Assembly (NCBI GenBank): GCA_027625915.1
Contig: JANTQA010000033.1
Location: 5,766,001 to 5,830,000 of the forward strand
Length of the DNA stretch: 64,000 nucleotides
Source of the DNA: Anaeramoeba flamelloides
Taxonomy: Eukaryota > Metamonada > Anaeramoebidae
Direction of reading: 5' to 3'
The notes beneath the pieces are model-generated. The model was given only the letters and a program-made list of their open reading frames with translations, did no database searches and was not told the origin of the DNA. Position numbers and translations under genes: made by a program. Shown here in pieces: positions 24,557-35,690 of the stretch (position 1 is the first letter of the stretch; every line of letters starts with the position of its first letter).

Positions 24557-25741
24557 TTAAAACAAAATTGATTTTTGATATATTAAGCTATTATTTTTAA
24601 TAAACTCTTTTTTTGAAATTAAATTTAACTTGTAATTTTTATGAGTAATAAATTTTAACCCACCCAATATGGAATTAAATTGCACATTTTCATTTTTGAT
24701 TATTCTAACTGTGGTTTTGGCTGGTAGAAGTTGGGATATTTTTGTTTTGAATGATGTTTCAAAATCTTTTAAAGCGCAGGTTCCACCTGTTATAATGATA
24801 TTGTTGGCAAGTTCATTCCTAATGGATATATCACAATCCATTATAACATTAAAGCAAAGGTCATCTATTTTCTCAATGTCTTTACAAACGGACATTGGTT
24901 CCATCAACGCTTCTGACGCAATTGGGACCAGAATTGGCAAGTTGATAGTTTTTCCATTTAAAAGATCTATTGTCTTTCCCTTTCCCCCAACCTCTAAGAT
25001 ATATCTTTCCTCATAGAAGTCCTCTGGAAAATAGCATAAATTTTCTTTAACATCATTTAGAACTATAACTCGCTCAAAAAATGATTTAAATTTTGTGCCA
25101 TTTTTTACAAACATATTTTCCATATTTTGATTAATATCATTGCCGCCTAACTTAATTTTTCTAATTGCATTTTTAATTACATAACCCTTGTAAAATGGTA
25201 CACACTGGGTAATCTCATCACCAATATCAAGAACAACACCGGTAATGGAATTATAATTCAATAATGTAAGAAACGGCTGTGCAACAAATTTCAGATTTGC
25301 AATATTTAAATCATTAAATAAGATATTGGAAATTTGTTCAAAGAAGTTTTTTGGTTGTTGACATGGCATAGTTACAATTACAGTTATGTCTTCTGCATTA
25401 ACTATTAGTTCTCTTTCAAAAATATGTTTTAGGAAAAGTTTAAAAATTTTTAAATTTTTTATGACACCATTCTCTATCAATCTCAAAATGCGATACTCGT
25501 GATCAGAATTTGATGCTAAAGCCTTTCCAAATATTGGTTTAAAATTATCACCATTTTCTAATTTATCTTCAATTAAATACCCATAACAAGATAATATTTT
25601 ATTTGGTTCTTCATTCGAACTTGCCAACAAAAATTTAGTATACAATGATCCAAAATCAATAACTAAAGAGTTTTCATCATAATCGGCAATAAAATCAAAG
25701 CTACCTCTAAATAGATAATCTGTGTTTAGTTCCGATTGCTC
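24557..25741 (-). CDS. Divergent actin-like protein, first exon not identified
   Basis: The visible exon is open from 25741 to 24557 (394 codons). There is no ATG near its start: the frame opens right after TAG in TTCATGTAG, a good acceptor site. An upstream exon must exist. One candidate, low in confidence, is ATG-AAA followed by GTAATT at 26037-26030. Actin motifs are in order: SLVIDFGSLYTKF (phosphate loop 1), TVIVTMPCQQ, TGVVLDIGDEITQCVPFYKGY (loop 2, with the catalytic Asp), IKLGGNDI, then NIIITGGTCAL and FNSILGGLKF around the nucleotide pocket. The ATP site therefore looks intact, whereas the polymer contact surfaces and the actin C-terminus are not conserved. Length fits a single actin fold. 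It could be an orphan actin-related protein; I cannot assign an Arp number. Confidence 0.8.
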   Translation of the reverse strand, partial: EQSELNTDYLFRGSFDFIADYDENSLVIDFGSLYTKFLLASSNEEPNKILSCYGYLIEDKLENGDNFKPIFGKALASNSDHEYRILRLIENGVIKNLKIFKLFLKHIFERELIVNAEDITVIVTMPCQQPKNFFEQISNILFNDLNIANLKFVAQPFLTLLNYNSITGVVLDIGDEITQCVPFYKGYVIKNAIRKIKLGGNDINQNMENMFVKNGTKFKSFFERVIVLNDVKENLCYFPEDFYEERYILEVGGKGKTIDLLNGKTINLPILVPIASEALMEPMSVCKDIEKIDDLCFNVIMDCDISIRNELANNIIITGGTCALKDFETSFKTKISQLLPAKTTVRIIKNENVQFNSILGGLKFITHKNYKLNLISKKEFIKNNSLIYQKSILF

Positions 25742-27059
25742 CTACATGAATAAAGATTAAGACATAAATAATTGGGAAAGAAAAATCCATAATAATAATA
25801 ATAAAGTTTAATTGTGGATAATATAATTTTTATTTGAAATGAAAATTAGTTTATTTTAGGATAAAGTAAATTCAAAGGATTTTGAACAGCTTTATTAAAA
25901 GATAATCCGAGTCATTTTTCAATTTTAAAAATAAATTGATAAAAGTATTAATTTGTATGAAAGTATTTTTATTATTTTATTCTTAAATTTTTTATCATTT
26001 TTTTTTTTTTTTTTTCTTATTACAAAATTACTTTCATTCCATTAAAAATTTTCTTTTTTTCAGACTATATATTATATTCTAAATTAGTTTTGCTTTTGAA
26101 AAGAAAGATTCAATTTATTTAATTCAAGAAAAATGTTAATTTTATTTAGTATTTTTTTATTTTTTCCAAAAGAAATTATGAGTAATACCACTTTCATTAA
26201 TTTTAAACCTTTTTTTATTTTTTTTTCAAAACTCAATTTCATATTTAAGATTTAAAAAATTAATATTTATTCATTCTTTGGTAATGAAAATTTTTTTGAA
26301 TTCCTGAAAAAAGGTTGAAAATACTTGAAAATGGAAAATATTCGAATTTTTTCAAACACGTCCTTTTGTTGAATCACCTTTCTTCAATAATAATAAATAA
26401 ATAAAAATATTCGACTTTTTTTCAGGCATATCCTAAAAATATAAATATTTTTGTTTAAACAGTATACAGACTCATTCTTTCGATTTAATTTTAACATGGA
26501 AGGGAAAAGCTTCTTAAATGTTCTAAAATATTTTTTATATAAATCTATATCTCTAATACTCTTTTTATTTGTTTTTAAAAGTAAATTGGGTTTCAATTAC
26601 ATTACATTTTAACAAATTGTACAAAAAGAATATATAGAATAATGATCCTACCCTCATCTACAATTTTCAATTAAAGAAACGAATATTTTGCAAAGAATCT
26701 GTATGAAATTTTCTCAAAAACCCAAAAAAAAAAAAAAAAATTCTTAAAGAAAATTTTTCGAATTAAAATTCCTCAAAATTAGATTGCTAAATTAGATGAT
26801 CATGATTCAAAAGTATTTTTTTATTTTTTAATTTAAAATATGTCTTGTGTGTGTGGTCTTTTTCTTCTTCTTTTTTTTTTTTTATTATTTTGTTCAAAAA
26901 AAAAAAGAAGGAGAAGAAGAAAATCGTTAAAATATTGAATTATTATTATTTATTTTTAGAATGATTTGTTTTTTTTTTTTTTTTTTTGTTCTTATTAATA
27001 AATTTACATATTTACCTTTAATACCGATAATCAGATTGTTAAAGAAGAAAAACAAAAAA
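25742..27059. other. Upstream region of the actin-like gene, low complexity
   Basis: The first 290 bases probably contain the intron and first exon of the actin-like gene. The rest is A/T homopolymer sequence. At 26858-26930 a pyrimidine run (TTCTTCTTC then T) is followed by its purine inverse (A then GAAGGAGAAGAAG), forming a hairpin. No other feature is seen. Confidence 0.5.
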
Positions 27060-27087
27060 AAATATTATTTTTTATTGTAATTTAAGG

Positions 27088-27106
27088 GAGGAGTTTAGAA
27101 TTCCTC
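27088..27106 (-). other. 3' stem-loop of the LINE
   Basis: GAGGAGTTTAGAATTCCTC forms an eight-pair stem (one G-T) with a three-base loop. The fragment at 47952-47970 keeps the same stem with a different loop base. LINE reverse transcriptases of several clades recognise 3' RNA hairpins; applying that here is inference. Confidence 0.55.
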
Positions 27107-27182
27107 TTGTTTGCCCGAATTCCTAAACTTGAATTTAGAAATCGTATAATAGATTCAAACATAGTCTTATTATCTACTAAAG

Positions 27183-27524
27183 CTAATAAAGATATTGAAT
27201 CTTGTTTATTAATAATATGTTATAAATATTATTATTATTTAAAATAAGTAAAAAATTATTTTTTTCTAATTCAGAAATCCAGATTTTCCGATTATTTTCA
27301 TAGGCTGGGCAGTTCCGTAGAAAATGATCCAAATCTTCAATGATATCCAAATCTTTATTTATTTTACACAATTGACAAAATTGTGATTTATTTTTGTTCA
27401 TAAAATAAGAATATCTATTAAGATAATTTGTATAATTTCTTAACTTTAGAATAGAAGTTGAACCCTTCCATTTTAAATATTTTTGCTGTTTGTTAATATT
27501 TCCCTGTATCAAAATTATTTTCAA
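27183..27524 (-). pseudogene. LINE C-terminal zinc-knuckle fragment
   Basis: The frame includes FCQLCKINKDLD, then DLDHFLRNCPAYENNRKIW, the C-X2-C...H-X4-C pattern found after the reverse transcriptase in many LINE proteins. It is separated from the RT part by a frame change. Confidence 0.7.
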
Positions 27525-27790
27525 ATAATTTTGTACTTTTCAACTTGGACTATTTTTTAATTGATTAATTCTGTAAACTTCGAGTTCAGATTCTAATTCT
27601 TTTAAATTTCGAGCTTTCCAATTAATGTTTTCTGTTTTTTTTTCTCTGAAGGGGAGAAGATTTATTAATTTATCAAATCCCAAAATTTTTAATTTTTGAA
27701 TTAATTTGAATTTTCTTTTGTAAATTGTGATTCTTACCAAATCAATTTTTGCTTCAGTTTTATAGATAAGTCTTGGGGAATGTGGGTTTA

Positions 27791-28720
27791 TTAAAAGCGA
27801 TTCTGTGATTTTCTTATTAATCCAAATATCAATTTTTTTGAAATCGGATTCTGTAAAGTCAAATATCTCCAACCCATATAATAGTTGACATGTAAAACGG
27901 CTTTAAAGAATTGAATTTTTAACCCATTAGAAAAATTCCTTTCTTTAAAAATATGTAGGATTTTTTCAAAATTATTATTGACCTTTTCAAAGTTAAATTT
28001 TAGATGAGTTTTTTTGTCTAACCAAATACCAAGATATAAAATTTCTTTTGGTATTAGGGTTTTTTTTGTTTTATCATCATTTGGATTCATTCCAAAATCT
28101 TTTATTATTTTATATATTTTTTGTAATTGATAATTTATTTCAATCATTGATCCTTTCATTATTAATATCAAATCATCAGCAAACATCTGTACGTGTATTG
28201 CTAGTGAATTGATTTTTTCTAAAAGAAAATGAGAAATAAAACCAAATAATAGAGGAGATAATGGATCTCCTTGGTAAACACCTATTCCTTCCTTTGAGTA
28301 ATAAGCAAGTAGAAACATTTTTAAAATTTCATTTTTGATAAATTTTTTTAATTGGGTGATAAATCAATGAATGATGAATAGAGTCAAATCATTTTTGAAT
28401 ATCAATTGTAACTATATATACATTTTCATTTTTTCCTTTGTTTTTTGTATAATTTTTTTATATTTATATAATAAATTCAAAACAGCAATCCGTGTATCTA
28501 ATTTTTTCTTAAATCCAAATTGTTTTTTTTTGATACTATGTCCCAAGATTCTTGTATCCCAGCATATAATAATTTAAGAAAAAATCTTGGGAGTGTTTTG
28601 TTTATGGAAATGGGTCTATAATTAAGTGGGACCCCCTCATCTCCTGATTTATGAATGAATAATATATTTCTTTTTTTAATAAAATTAATATTTTTTTTGA
28701 GAAATATCTTGTATCCAATT
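27791..28720 (-). pseudogene. LINE reverse transcriptase fragment
   Basis: On the minus strand near 28630-28590 a frame reads GDEGVPLNYRPISINKTL (RT block with YRPI). From 28318 another frame reads GVYQGDPLSPLLFGFISHFL and HVQMFADDLILIMKG, the QGDPLSP and FADD catalytic blocks, followed by ILYLGIWLDKK, the usual YLG block. The pieces are in different frames, and stops lie between them. Confidence 0.85.
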
Positions 28721-29417
28721 TAGAAATATTTTTTGAATTGTAATTAGAAAATTTTCATAATTTAAATAAAATTCGTTACTTTGATTTTTACTTGATTTAT
28801 AATGTTTAATTTTGTCAAAATCTTGAACTGATTTATTTTTCTGATATTTAATTAATTCTTCGATTTTGGCAACTGAGAATATTTCTTTAATTTCTAAATC
28901 AAATAAATTTTTCTTTATCTAAATAATAATTTTTTATAAAATTTATTATATATTTTTTTGGTTTTTTTACTTATTGATTTGACATAATTAAAATAGGATT
29001 TTTCCAAATTATTATTATTTAAAATCATTTTTTTTTGAAGATTCTCTTATCCGGCTAAGTTTTTTCCAAAAATTATAATTACTTTCGAATTCCATATTAA
29101 TTTGATCAATTAGTTTTCGATACTTATTATTATTTCTATCTTTAATTTCTTTTATCAACTCTTTATTATCATAAACTCTGTTAATCAAACTAAATAATTT
29201 TAATTCATTTTTAGGTATATTCAAAACTACTCTATCTTTCATTATAAATTGTTTTTTTTAAACTTTTTGAAGATAGATTCTGTTACTTTATAATTATTAT
29301 TTTTAAAAAATGGATTGAAATTTTTTTTGAAAATTAAATACATCTTTTATACAATATGTTTTTTTAATTTCCCATTTTTTATTAATATTAAATTGATTTA
29401 ATATTGCGTTATGGTCA

Positions 29418-30038
29418 CTAATTGTATTTTTTAATAGAAATTGATTTATTTTTTTTTAAAATTTTATTATTTGTGATGAAATAATCTAAATTGTTTTCAT
29501 TCCGACTTGGTCTATTATTTGAAATTATTTTAAAATTATAAAGTGAAAATTGTTTAATTTGTATCTCATTTAAATTAAAATCACCCCCGATAATGGTTTT
29601 GTGGAATTGATATTGTTGTAAAATATTTTTAATTTTTTTATAAAAAACTAAATTTCTATCATATCTTTTATATAAATTAATTATAATATAATGTGTGAAT
29701 TGTATCCCCATTATATCCGGATCTGGAACTAATATTTCTCTTGTAAAATCTTTAAAAATATTTTTTACAATTATTAGTAAACCACCTTTTCTATTTTTAT
29801 CACTATAAGATTTTTTAGTTATTGAGAAATAATTTATAAAATATGGCGTTTTTGTAATTATTGTTTCTTGAATTAAACAAATATCTATATTATATTTTAA
29901 TAAAAAAGATTCTAAAATTGCAATTTTATTTTTATCATTTAATCCCCGAATATTGAATGATAAGATTTTTATATTAATAAGTTTATCATTATATTCTCTT
30001 TTTTTTTTCCTTTTAGTAATAAAAAAAAAAAAAAACAT
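29418..30038 (-). pseudogene. LINE AP-like endonuclease fragment
   Basis: About 200 residues with the exonuclease/endonuclease/phosphatase signature: ILSFNIRGLNDKNK (N motif), IDICLIQETII (catalytic Glu), KGGLLIIVK, IIGGDFNLNE (GGDFN) and NNLDYFITN near the end. It is the N-terminal nicking domain of the LINE ORF2 protein. It joins no open RT frame, as expected for a dead copy. Confidence 0.85.
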
Positions 30039-30564
30039 TATTAAAAGTTTATATTCAATAATTTTATAAATTTTGAAAAAAATTGAATATTTTCCATTTT
30101 CAGGTCTTTTCAGAATTTTTACAATTACCTAATTTTTTTGTAATAAATTTGAAAATAAATTAATTTATAATTTATCTTTAAAATGGGGGAAATGGTGGTG
30201 ATTATATACTTGTTAAATTCTTAGTTACTAAATTAACAGATTAAAGAATTCAACTTAAACAGATCAACTTTCCATAAACACTAAATCTTTAACGATAAAT
30301 CTGAAAATAAAATATCTTATTTCCATACAAAAAATTACTATAAAGAAAGATTTATAACCATATTTTATCTTGGTAAATTTAAAAATAAGTGTTTGTAGGT
30401 TTAGTAATTTGAATTTTAAATTTATAAGTTTGGCTATTTGAGACTTTATCTTGATATTTAATATTATTTTTTAAAAAAATTGATTTTTCGGGTTATATTA
30501 AAATTTACAATTAAAAATGGAAAATTTCAAAATCGATCGTTTTTGCTATTGGCCTCACTTATTG

Positions 30565-30935
30565 AATCGGTCTCAATTAAAATTTTGGATTCTTTATTCC
30601 TCTGTTTGGATATAATTTGTTATTTTTAGTTAAGAGATGAATATTAGGGTATGTTTTTTCTCTTAGGTGGGTTGATAAGTAAAGTAGGTACTATTTTTTT
30701 TTTTAAGACAAACAGAGTTATTCTCTCATTTTCAATTTTTAGTGTTTCTTCATTCAGGTAATAATTCCACTTATCTTTGAAATATTTCAAAACTAAAATA
30801 ATATTTAAAGAGATATGTTGTTAAAGCTGTTATTGATCATGAGTTTTGGAGATTCTTTTTATTTTCTCATTTCTTTGAAAATTTATTTTCTTTTGGATTT
30901 TTTTATTTGTCAAAAATTACTTTATGTTTCAAAAC
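30565..30935 (+). repeat. Family D repeat, copy 2
   Basis: Matches 19795-20130, with shared TTATCTTTGAAATATTTCAA, TATGTTGTTA, TTTTGGAGATT and TTTTTTTATTTGTCAAAAAT. Unlike copy 1 it has no Cys-rich gene beside it; the LINE lies there instead. Confidence 0.65.
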
Positions 30936-31944
30936 AGTTTTTAATATTTGAAAAATAAAAATTAAAAATCAAATTTTAGTGAAATACTAAAAATGATTTC
31001 TACTGGTATGAAATTAACTTTGTATAAAAAAGAATTATTTCAGATGCCAAAGTATAAAAATAATTGGATTTTTTTTTGGGATTGGTGAATGGGATTATTT
31101 TTACAATAAAACACATTTAATTAATATTTTGAAGAACTGATATTCCAGTCAATTTATTCTTATAATAATTCTAATAGTATAAAATATAATAAAGATAATA
31201 TAAAATTTTATAAAAATTGGATTTATTATTAAAGAATTTTCAAAAAAATCAAGTTGGGGACAATAAGAATGCTTTTTTCAAGTAATTTCAAAATAATTCT
31301 GATTCAATATTAAGGATTATTTCTGAAAAACAAGTAATTTAACAGATAGGTATTTCTCTAAAAATATACTTTATACACATTATTGATACTATTTACAATA
31401 AAGTATTTGATTTTTAAGATAGTATATTTTAGTGGTCTTGATATTATTAAAATTAAGATCATCATAAATTACGACTCTATTCTTATTAAATAATTCAAAT
31501 CGCCATTTGGATTCTTGCTTATCTTTAAAAAAATCTGACCATTTTGATTATTTTTACTAATATTCTCCATTAAATTGTTAAAATTTCAAAAAAAAACAAA
31601 TTCCTCACTTTTCTTTTAACAAGAGTACACTCGTATGAAAAAAATAAAATTAAAAAAAAAAGTTAGACAAAACTACTAGTTTAAGTAACCTTTCATCTTT
31701 AATTATAAATTTTATTCGTACTAAATCAACCCAAAATAAATTGAAAATCTTGAGTCTATTGTATTTATTGTTTTCAGTAGTACTGCCTTTTTTAAAATTC
31801 TCTAGTCCGAGAAAAAAAGATATTTTTTTCGAGTAAAAAATTCAAATAAATTAAAGAGCCAATTGTAGTTTAATTCAACTTGGAGATATTTACTTTGATA
31901 TATAATAACTAATAGTTTTGAAAATGCTGTATCTATCTAATAAA

Positions 31945-32245
31945 ACCGTAATAGAGAAAAAAAAACTACTAATTATTTCAAGTAATTTAGTATTCCAGAA
32001 TTTAAAAATTAAAAAAAATCTTTGATTTTACTCCATTCTTTTATATTCTGGAAAATCTAACGAAAGTGTAGGTCGAGTGCCTAGGTTTTACAGAATTCAG
32101 AAAAATTGAGAAAAATCAGAGATTTTACTCTATTCTTATAAATCCTGGTAAACCTAACAATTATTTTTTTTACTTTTTGAAATAAACCGAAAATTAATGA
32201 ACTTTTCTGTTTATTGCAAAAATTAAAAAGAAACCCTAACTGAAA
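31945..32245 (+). repeat. Family C repeat
   Basis: Contains GAGTGCCTAGGTTTTACAGA and flanking inverted stretches matching 9500-9790 and 20735-20945. Confidence 0.5.
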
Positions 32246-32699
32246 ATCAAAATAAAAAAAAATATTTTTTCGAATTTATTTCAATAAATAATTTCATAAT
32301 AGTCAAAATAATTGATTACCCATTTGAAAGATATTTATTAAATTTAAAATACCGACAAAATATATTACTATGACCCCTAAACTGTTAAAAAAAACTTTCC
32401 TAATTTTTTATTATTAAATTTAAAAAAAATCTTTTTTAGAACCTAGAAAATTGGATTTTTCATTTCAAATTGTAAATATCTTTCAAAAATAATTTTTGAT
32501 ACAAAACCGCTAATTAGGCAATAATGTTTTTTCTAAGTGAAGTTATTAAAAAGTTAAAATTAGCAAATGTTTAATTTTCTTTTGAAAAAAATTTTTAATT
32601 GACTTGATATGAAGTTTTGTATTAAAACGTTCGGTTTTATTAAATAATGTTTCATCTTATAATCGATCGTGCAAAAATAAAAAAAAAAATAAAAAAATA

Positions 32700-33917
32700 T
32701 CAAAAAAAAATTACCTTTTTTTCCTTTTCTTGAAACTCGGTTCTTGTTTCTGAATTCTGATAATCTTCAAAGTTTGTCAAAATTTTTTCTCTAGAAGGAA
32801 CTCCATTTTCTTTGTAATATTCATTAGTTACCCAATAAGAATTGAAATTATTAGAATGGGTTAATGAAGATGCGCCATACCAAACATCTAAATGAGGATT
32901 TTTCTTTGATTTTACTTTGATTTGGTAGTTCTCGTTATTTAATTTATCTAATTGAGTTTCTAACCTTTTCGTAAACCCAGGAAAGTTGACAGATCCGCCA
33001 GTTAAAATGATGTTGTGATATAGTTCTTCCTTTAAAGACTTATCTTTGGTTGATTTATTAATACACTCAACAATGGATTGGGGTAATGGTGTTGTGTTGT
33101 ACTTATATTTTTTTGGTTGGAAAAGTAATTCAGGACAATCAAACCTTTCGACCCCAATACAGCACATTTCAAAACCACAAATGGACAGATCCACCTCAAG
33201 AGAACAGGAAGTCTCGGTTTGTTCAAAGTCTGTTCCATAATTTTGAGAAACAAAACATCCTTTCTTTTTGATATAATCGAAAATATTTATCCTGTTAGTT
33301 GACTTTTGAAAATAGTAACCCCTTTTTGTCAGCATATTTTTTAAATGATCGTTCAAATGCTTGCCGCCGTAGGGTAGTAATATTTCACTTCCCATATTGG
33401 GAACTCCACCAATGGTGCTACAAATACGTGCATTGGAATAACCACAATCGACCACAACACCTGTTTGGGTTTGGTAATTATTTGTGATACAATTCAAAGG
33501 ATCGGGGAAGTGCAATGCAGGGATTGAAAATTTTTCAAATAAGATTTCATTCAATACCTCAAAATCGGATTGCGAAATGTGTCTTGACAATGGCTGAACA
33601 AGTGAGTGTTCATTTATGTTTGTTATTTTTAATTGGTTTTCAAAAATGAAGGAATACAATCGCTCCAAGCCTTCCCAATCGTTAACCTTGTCATCTTCAA
33701 TGACAGACGAAACCTTCAGTACTCCCAAAAGATTGGTTGCCTCCAAAGACACATACCTTGTTGGTAATTTGTTAACCGGAGACATGTTTTCATAAAGGCT
33801 TTCGCCTTGTATTGAAGGGATGACTGTACACTCATTTGCTCCACTAAAACCAACTTTACATGTGTCGCTTCCAAGATCTATTAATATTGGTTGTTCAATA
33901 GGTTCATAATTTGTCAT
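32700..33917 (-). CDS. Actin-related protein
   Basis: The open frame extends to 33953, but that part starts only at TTG. The first ATG is at 33917 (MTNYEPIEQPILIDLGS), giving 405 residues, a normal Arp length. Motifs in order: ILIDLGSDTCKVGFSG (phosphate loop 1), ALHFPDPLNCITNNYQTQTGVVVDCGYSNARICSTIGG (hinge and loop 2 with the Asp), LPYGGKHLNDHLKNML, YHNIILTGGSVNFPGF (adenosine loop) and DVWYGASSLTHSNNFNSYWVTNEYYKENG, matching the actin C-terminal WIGGSIL...W.....Y.E.G block. The C-terminal block and nucleotide site are better kept than in the gene at 24557. The tail (KILTNFEDYQNSETRTEFQEKEKK) replaces the actin KCF end. The stop follows a donor-like AAG/GTAATT, so a last exon is possible. 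I cannot place it in a named Arp class. Confidence 0.88.
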   Translation of the reverse strand: MTNYEPIEQPILIDLGSDTCKVGFSGANECTVIPSIQGESLYENMSPVNKLPTRYVSLEATNLLGVLKVSSVIEDDKVNDWEGLERLYSFIFENQLKITNINEHSLVQPLSRHISQSDFEVLNEILFEKFSIPALHFPDPLNCITNNYQTQTGVVVDCGYSNARICSTIGGVPNMGSEILLPYGGKHLNDHLKNMLTKRGYYFQKSTNRINIFDYIKKKGCFVSQNYGTDFEQTETSCSLEVDLSICGFEMCCIGVERFDCPELLFQPKKYKYNTTPLPQSIVECINKSTKDKSLKEELYHNIILTGGSVNFPGFTKRLETQLDKLNNENYQIKVKSKKNPHLDVWYGASSLTHSNNFNSYWVTNEYYKENGVPSREKILTNFEDYQNSETRTEFQEKEKKVIFF

Positions 33918-34769
33918 TTTTTTATGATTTGAAAAAGAAATTGTTTTTGACAAATAATTTAAAAAATGAGAAAAAAATTTTGATTTTAAGGTTGGTAATC
34001 ATTTCCCATAGTCTCGAAATAAGATTTAATTTTATTCTAAACGAAGAATTTCAAGGCCTCTTTTTCGATCCCATTTTCTGATCAAGGAATTACTCTACCA
34101 TATATATCCTTTATAAAATTAAGCACTACTTTTTTCTGAGTAATATTTTTCGAAATCCAGCCTTATAGCCAAATTCAATTAACCACTGGGATAATTTTTT
34201 TTATAATAAAAGCACTCTCAACTTTTGAATATAGAAAATATTTTTTGAAATTTCGTGTACTTATTTATTTTTTTTTTGAAAAATTGGGGTTGTGAAAATT
34301 TTGAAATCAAAGAATAAGCTGATATATTAAATTAGAAAACTTTTCCAGAGAGTTTGTCTTTTTAAATAACTTTTTTTTTAATTTTACCATTGAAAATAAA
34401 AAAAACATTTGAAGACCAAATTAGTGCCTTTTGTGAAAATAAAACTCCTATAATTTCGAATTTTTTTTAGTAAATGAGTTAAAATAAGATATTGTATCTA
34501 AAAATGTACATAATTTCAAATTTGAATTTAATGATTTTGGCAAAAAATGTTTTCAAGAAAAATTTGAATTGAAACTTTATTTATTTTTATTTTGTCATTT
34601 TGTTTTTTTAATTTTTTTAATGAAAGGTATTTGATCAGTTTTCCATTTTTAGTGTTTTTTTGGGTTGTAGGGTCATATAAATTCAAAAAAATGTTTAAAA
34701 AATTTTTGCTTCATTTTTTTTCTTCATTTTGGTATTTTTTTTATTTGACTTAGAATAAAACATTTTATT

Positions 34770-34960
34770 GGTTTAAGTGCTTAAGAACATTTGTAAAATT
34801 AGTGGATCTTCAAAATATTCTTTTTCAAGAACTATTTTAAAAGTAGAAGTACAAAGATTTTCAAAATGGAAATTGAAAGAAAAAAACTTTTTAATTTTTT
34901 TTGAATTTATAAAAATCATTTTCCAAAGAATAAAATTAAAATTTATATTTGGAAATTGAA
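34770..34960 (+). pseudogene. Family E coding-like fragment, copy 1
   Basis: The frame reads CKISGSSKYSF..., ILKVEVQRFSKWKLKEKN, FLIFFEFIKIIF. The stretch at 52295-52500 reads CKLVGPSKIPF..., ALKVEFTRFKQMEIELKI, VCDFFEFISNNFF. Similarity is seen at both DNA and peptide level. The source protein is not recognised, and both copies look decayed. Confidence 0.35.
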
Positions 34961-35091
34961 AAATATTTTCTTAATTATTTATTACCAAAGGCAAAAATGA
35001 TCCAGTTCAGAATAGAAAATTCACATAACAAATTAATCCCTGAACTTTTTTTTCTTCTAATTTTTCATACAAAACATTTAATCTAAACTCT

Positions 35092-35690
35092 TTTTCAAAA
35101 ATTGTGACTCACCTGAAAAAATAAATTGAAAAAAAAAAAATTATCCTTTAGTATTCAAGAACAATCAATAACTAAATCTGATTCATAATTCACTTTTAAG
35201 TCCTTCTAAATCTATAAAAGCCTGATATATTAAAAATTAAAAAAAATAAAATCAAAAACTAAAAAAAAGTGAGTCACAATTTTTGAAATGAGCATTACCC
35301 ATTTTTTATTACTTAACTTTCACTGAAAAAAAGTTTAACAACAAGATTTTTTATTAATAATTAAATCCATTTTCAGAGACACTACATAGTCTCAATTTTC
35401 ATAGTGATTATTTGTATTTTCGAAGATCTCTTTTTTTTTTTCCACATGATCTTTTTTTAAAAAAAAAAAAAAAAGAGAAGAAAAAGAAAATCAAAGAAAA
35501 AGAAAAAGAAAAAGAAAAAGAAAAAGAAAAAACAAAAACAAAGAAAAACAAAAGAAAAACAAAAATTTGAAAAAGTAAAACTAAAATTTGCAAAATTAGA
35601 AAAAATGATTCTGATCCAAAAATTTGAAAATATTTTTTGAAAAGAATACTGGAATAAACCCTTAAAACAACTCCCATTAACCTTATAAAG
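35092..35690 (+). repeat. R1 dispersed repeat, copy 3 (best preserved)
   Basis: The first 200 bases are bounded by an inverted pair, CAAAAATTGTGACTCACCT at 35097 and GTGAGTCACAATTTTTGA at 35270. Further along are GAGCATTACCCATTTTTTAT, AACTTTCACTGAAAA, TTTTCATAGTGATTATTTG, TTCGAAGATCTC and (GAAAAA)n at about 35480-35530. The inverted pair suggests that R1 begins with a small transposon-like unit. Confidence 0.75.

Larger units (their letters stand above)
27060..30040 (-). mobile_element. LINE (non-LTR retrotransposon), decayed
   Basis: Read on the minus strand, an endonuclease region (from about 30017), a reverse transcriptase region (about 28720-27790) and a C-terminal zinc-knuckle region (about 27410-27310) follow in the order of an APE-type LINE ORF2. 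The frame is broken several times, so the copy is inactive. No ORF1 is visible upstream; the copy may be 5'-truncated close to the endonuclease start. The 3' end holds a small stem-loop (27088-27106) that is also present in a second fragment at 47946. An L1/Tx1-like group is my best guess from the endonuclease plus terminal zinc knuckle. Confidence 0.85.
30041..32699. other. Intergenic region with family D and C repeats
   Basis: No gene is supported. It contains family D copy 2 (30565-30935) and a family C copy (31945-32245). Between 31940 and 32250 several short inverted stretches recur (AGAGATTTTACTCTATTCTT, TTGATTTTACTCCATTCTTT). The last 200 bases before 32700 could hold a further 3' exon of the actin-related gene. 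Confidence 0.5.

Noticed and set aside
27183-30038. Interpretation of the RT gene as a retrovirus or LTR element
   Set aside because: There are no LTRs, gag, protease or integrase. The AP-type endonuclease followed by RT and a zinc knuckle is the LINE order.
33918-33953. Upstream extension of the actin-related protein to 33953
   Set aside because: The extension starts at TTG; the ATG at 33917 precedes the first actin motif by a normal distance.
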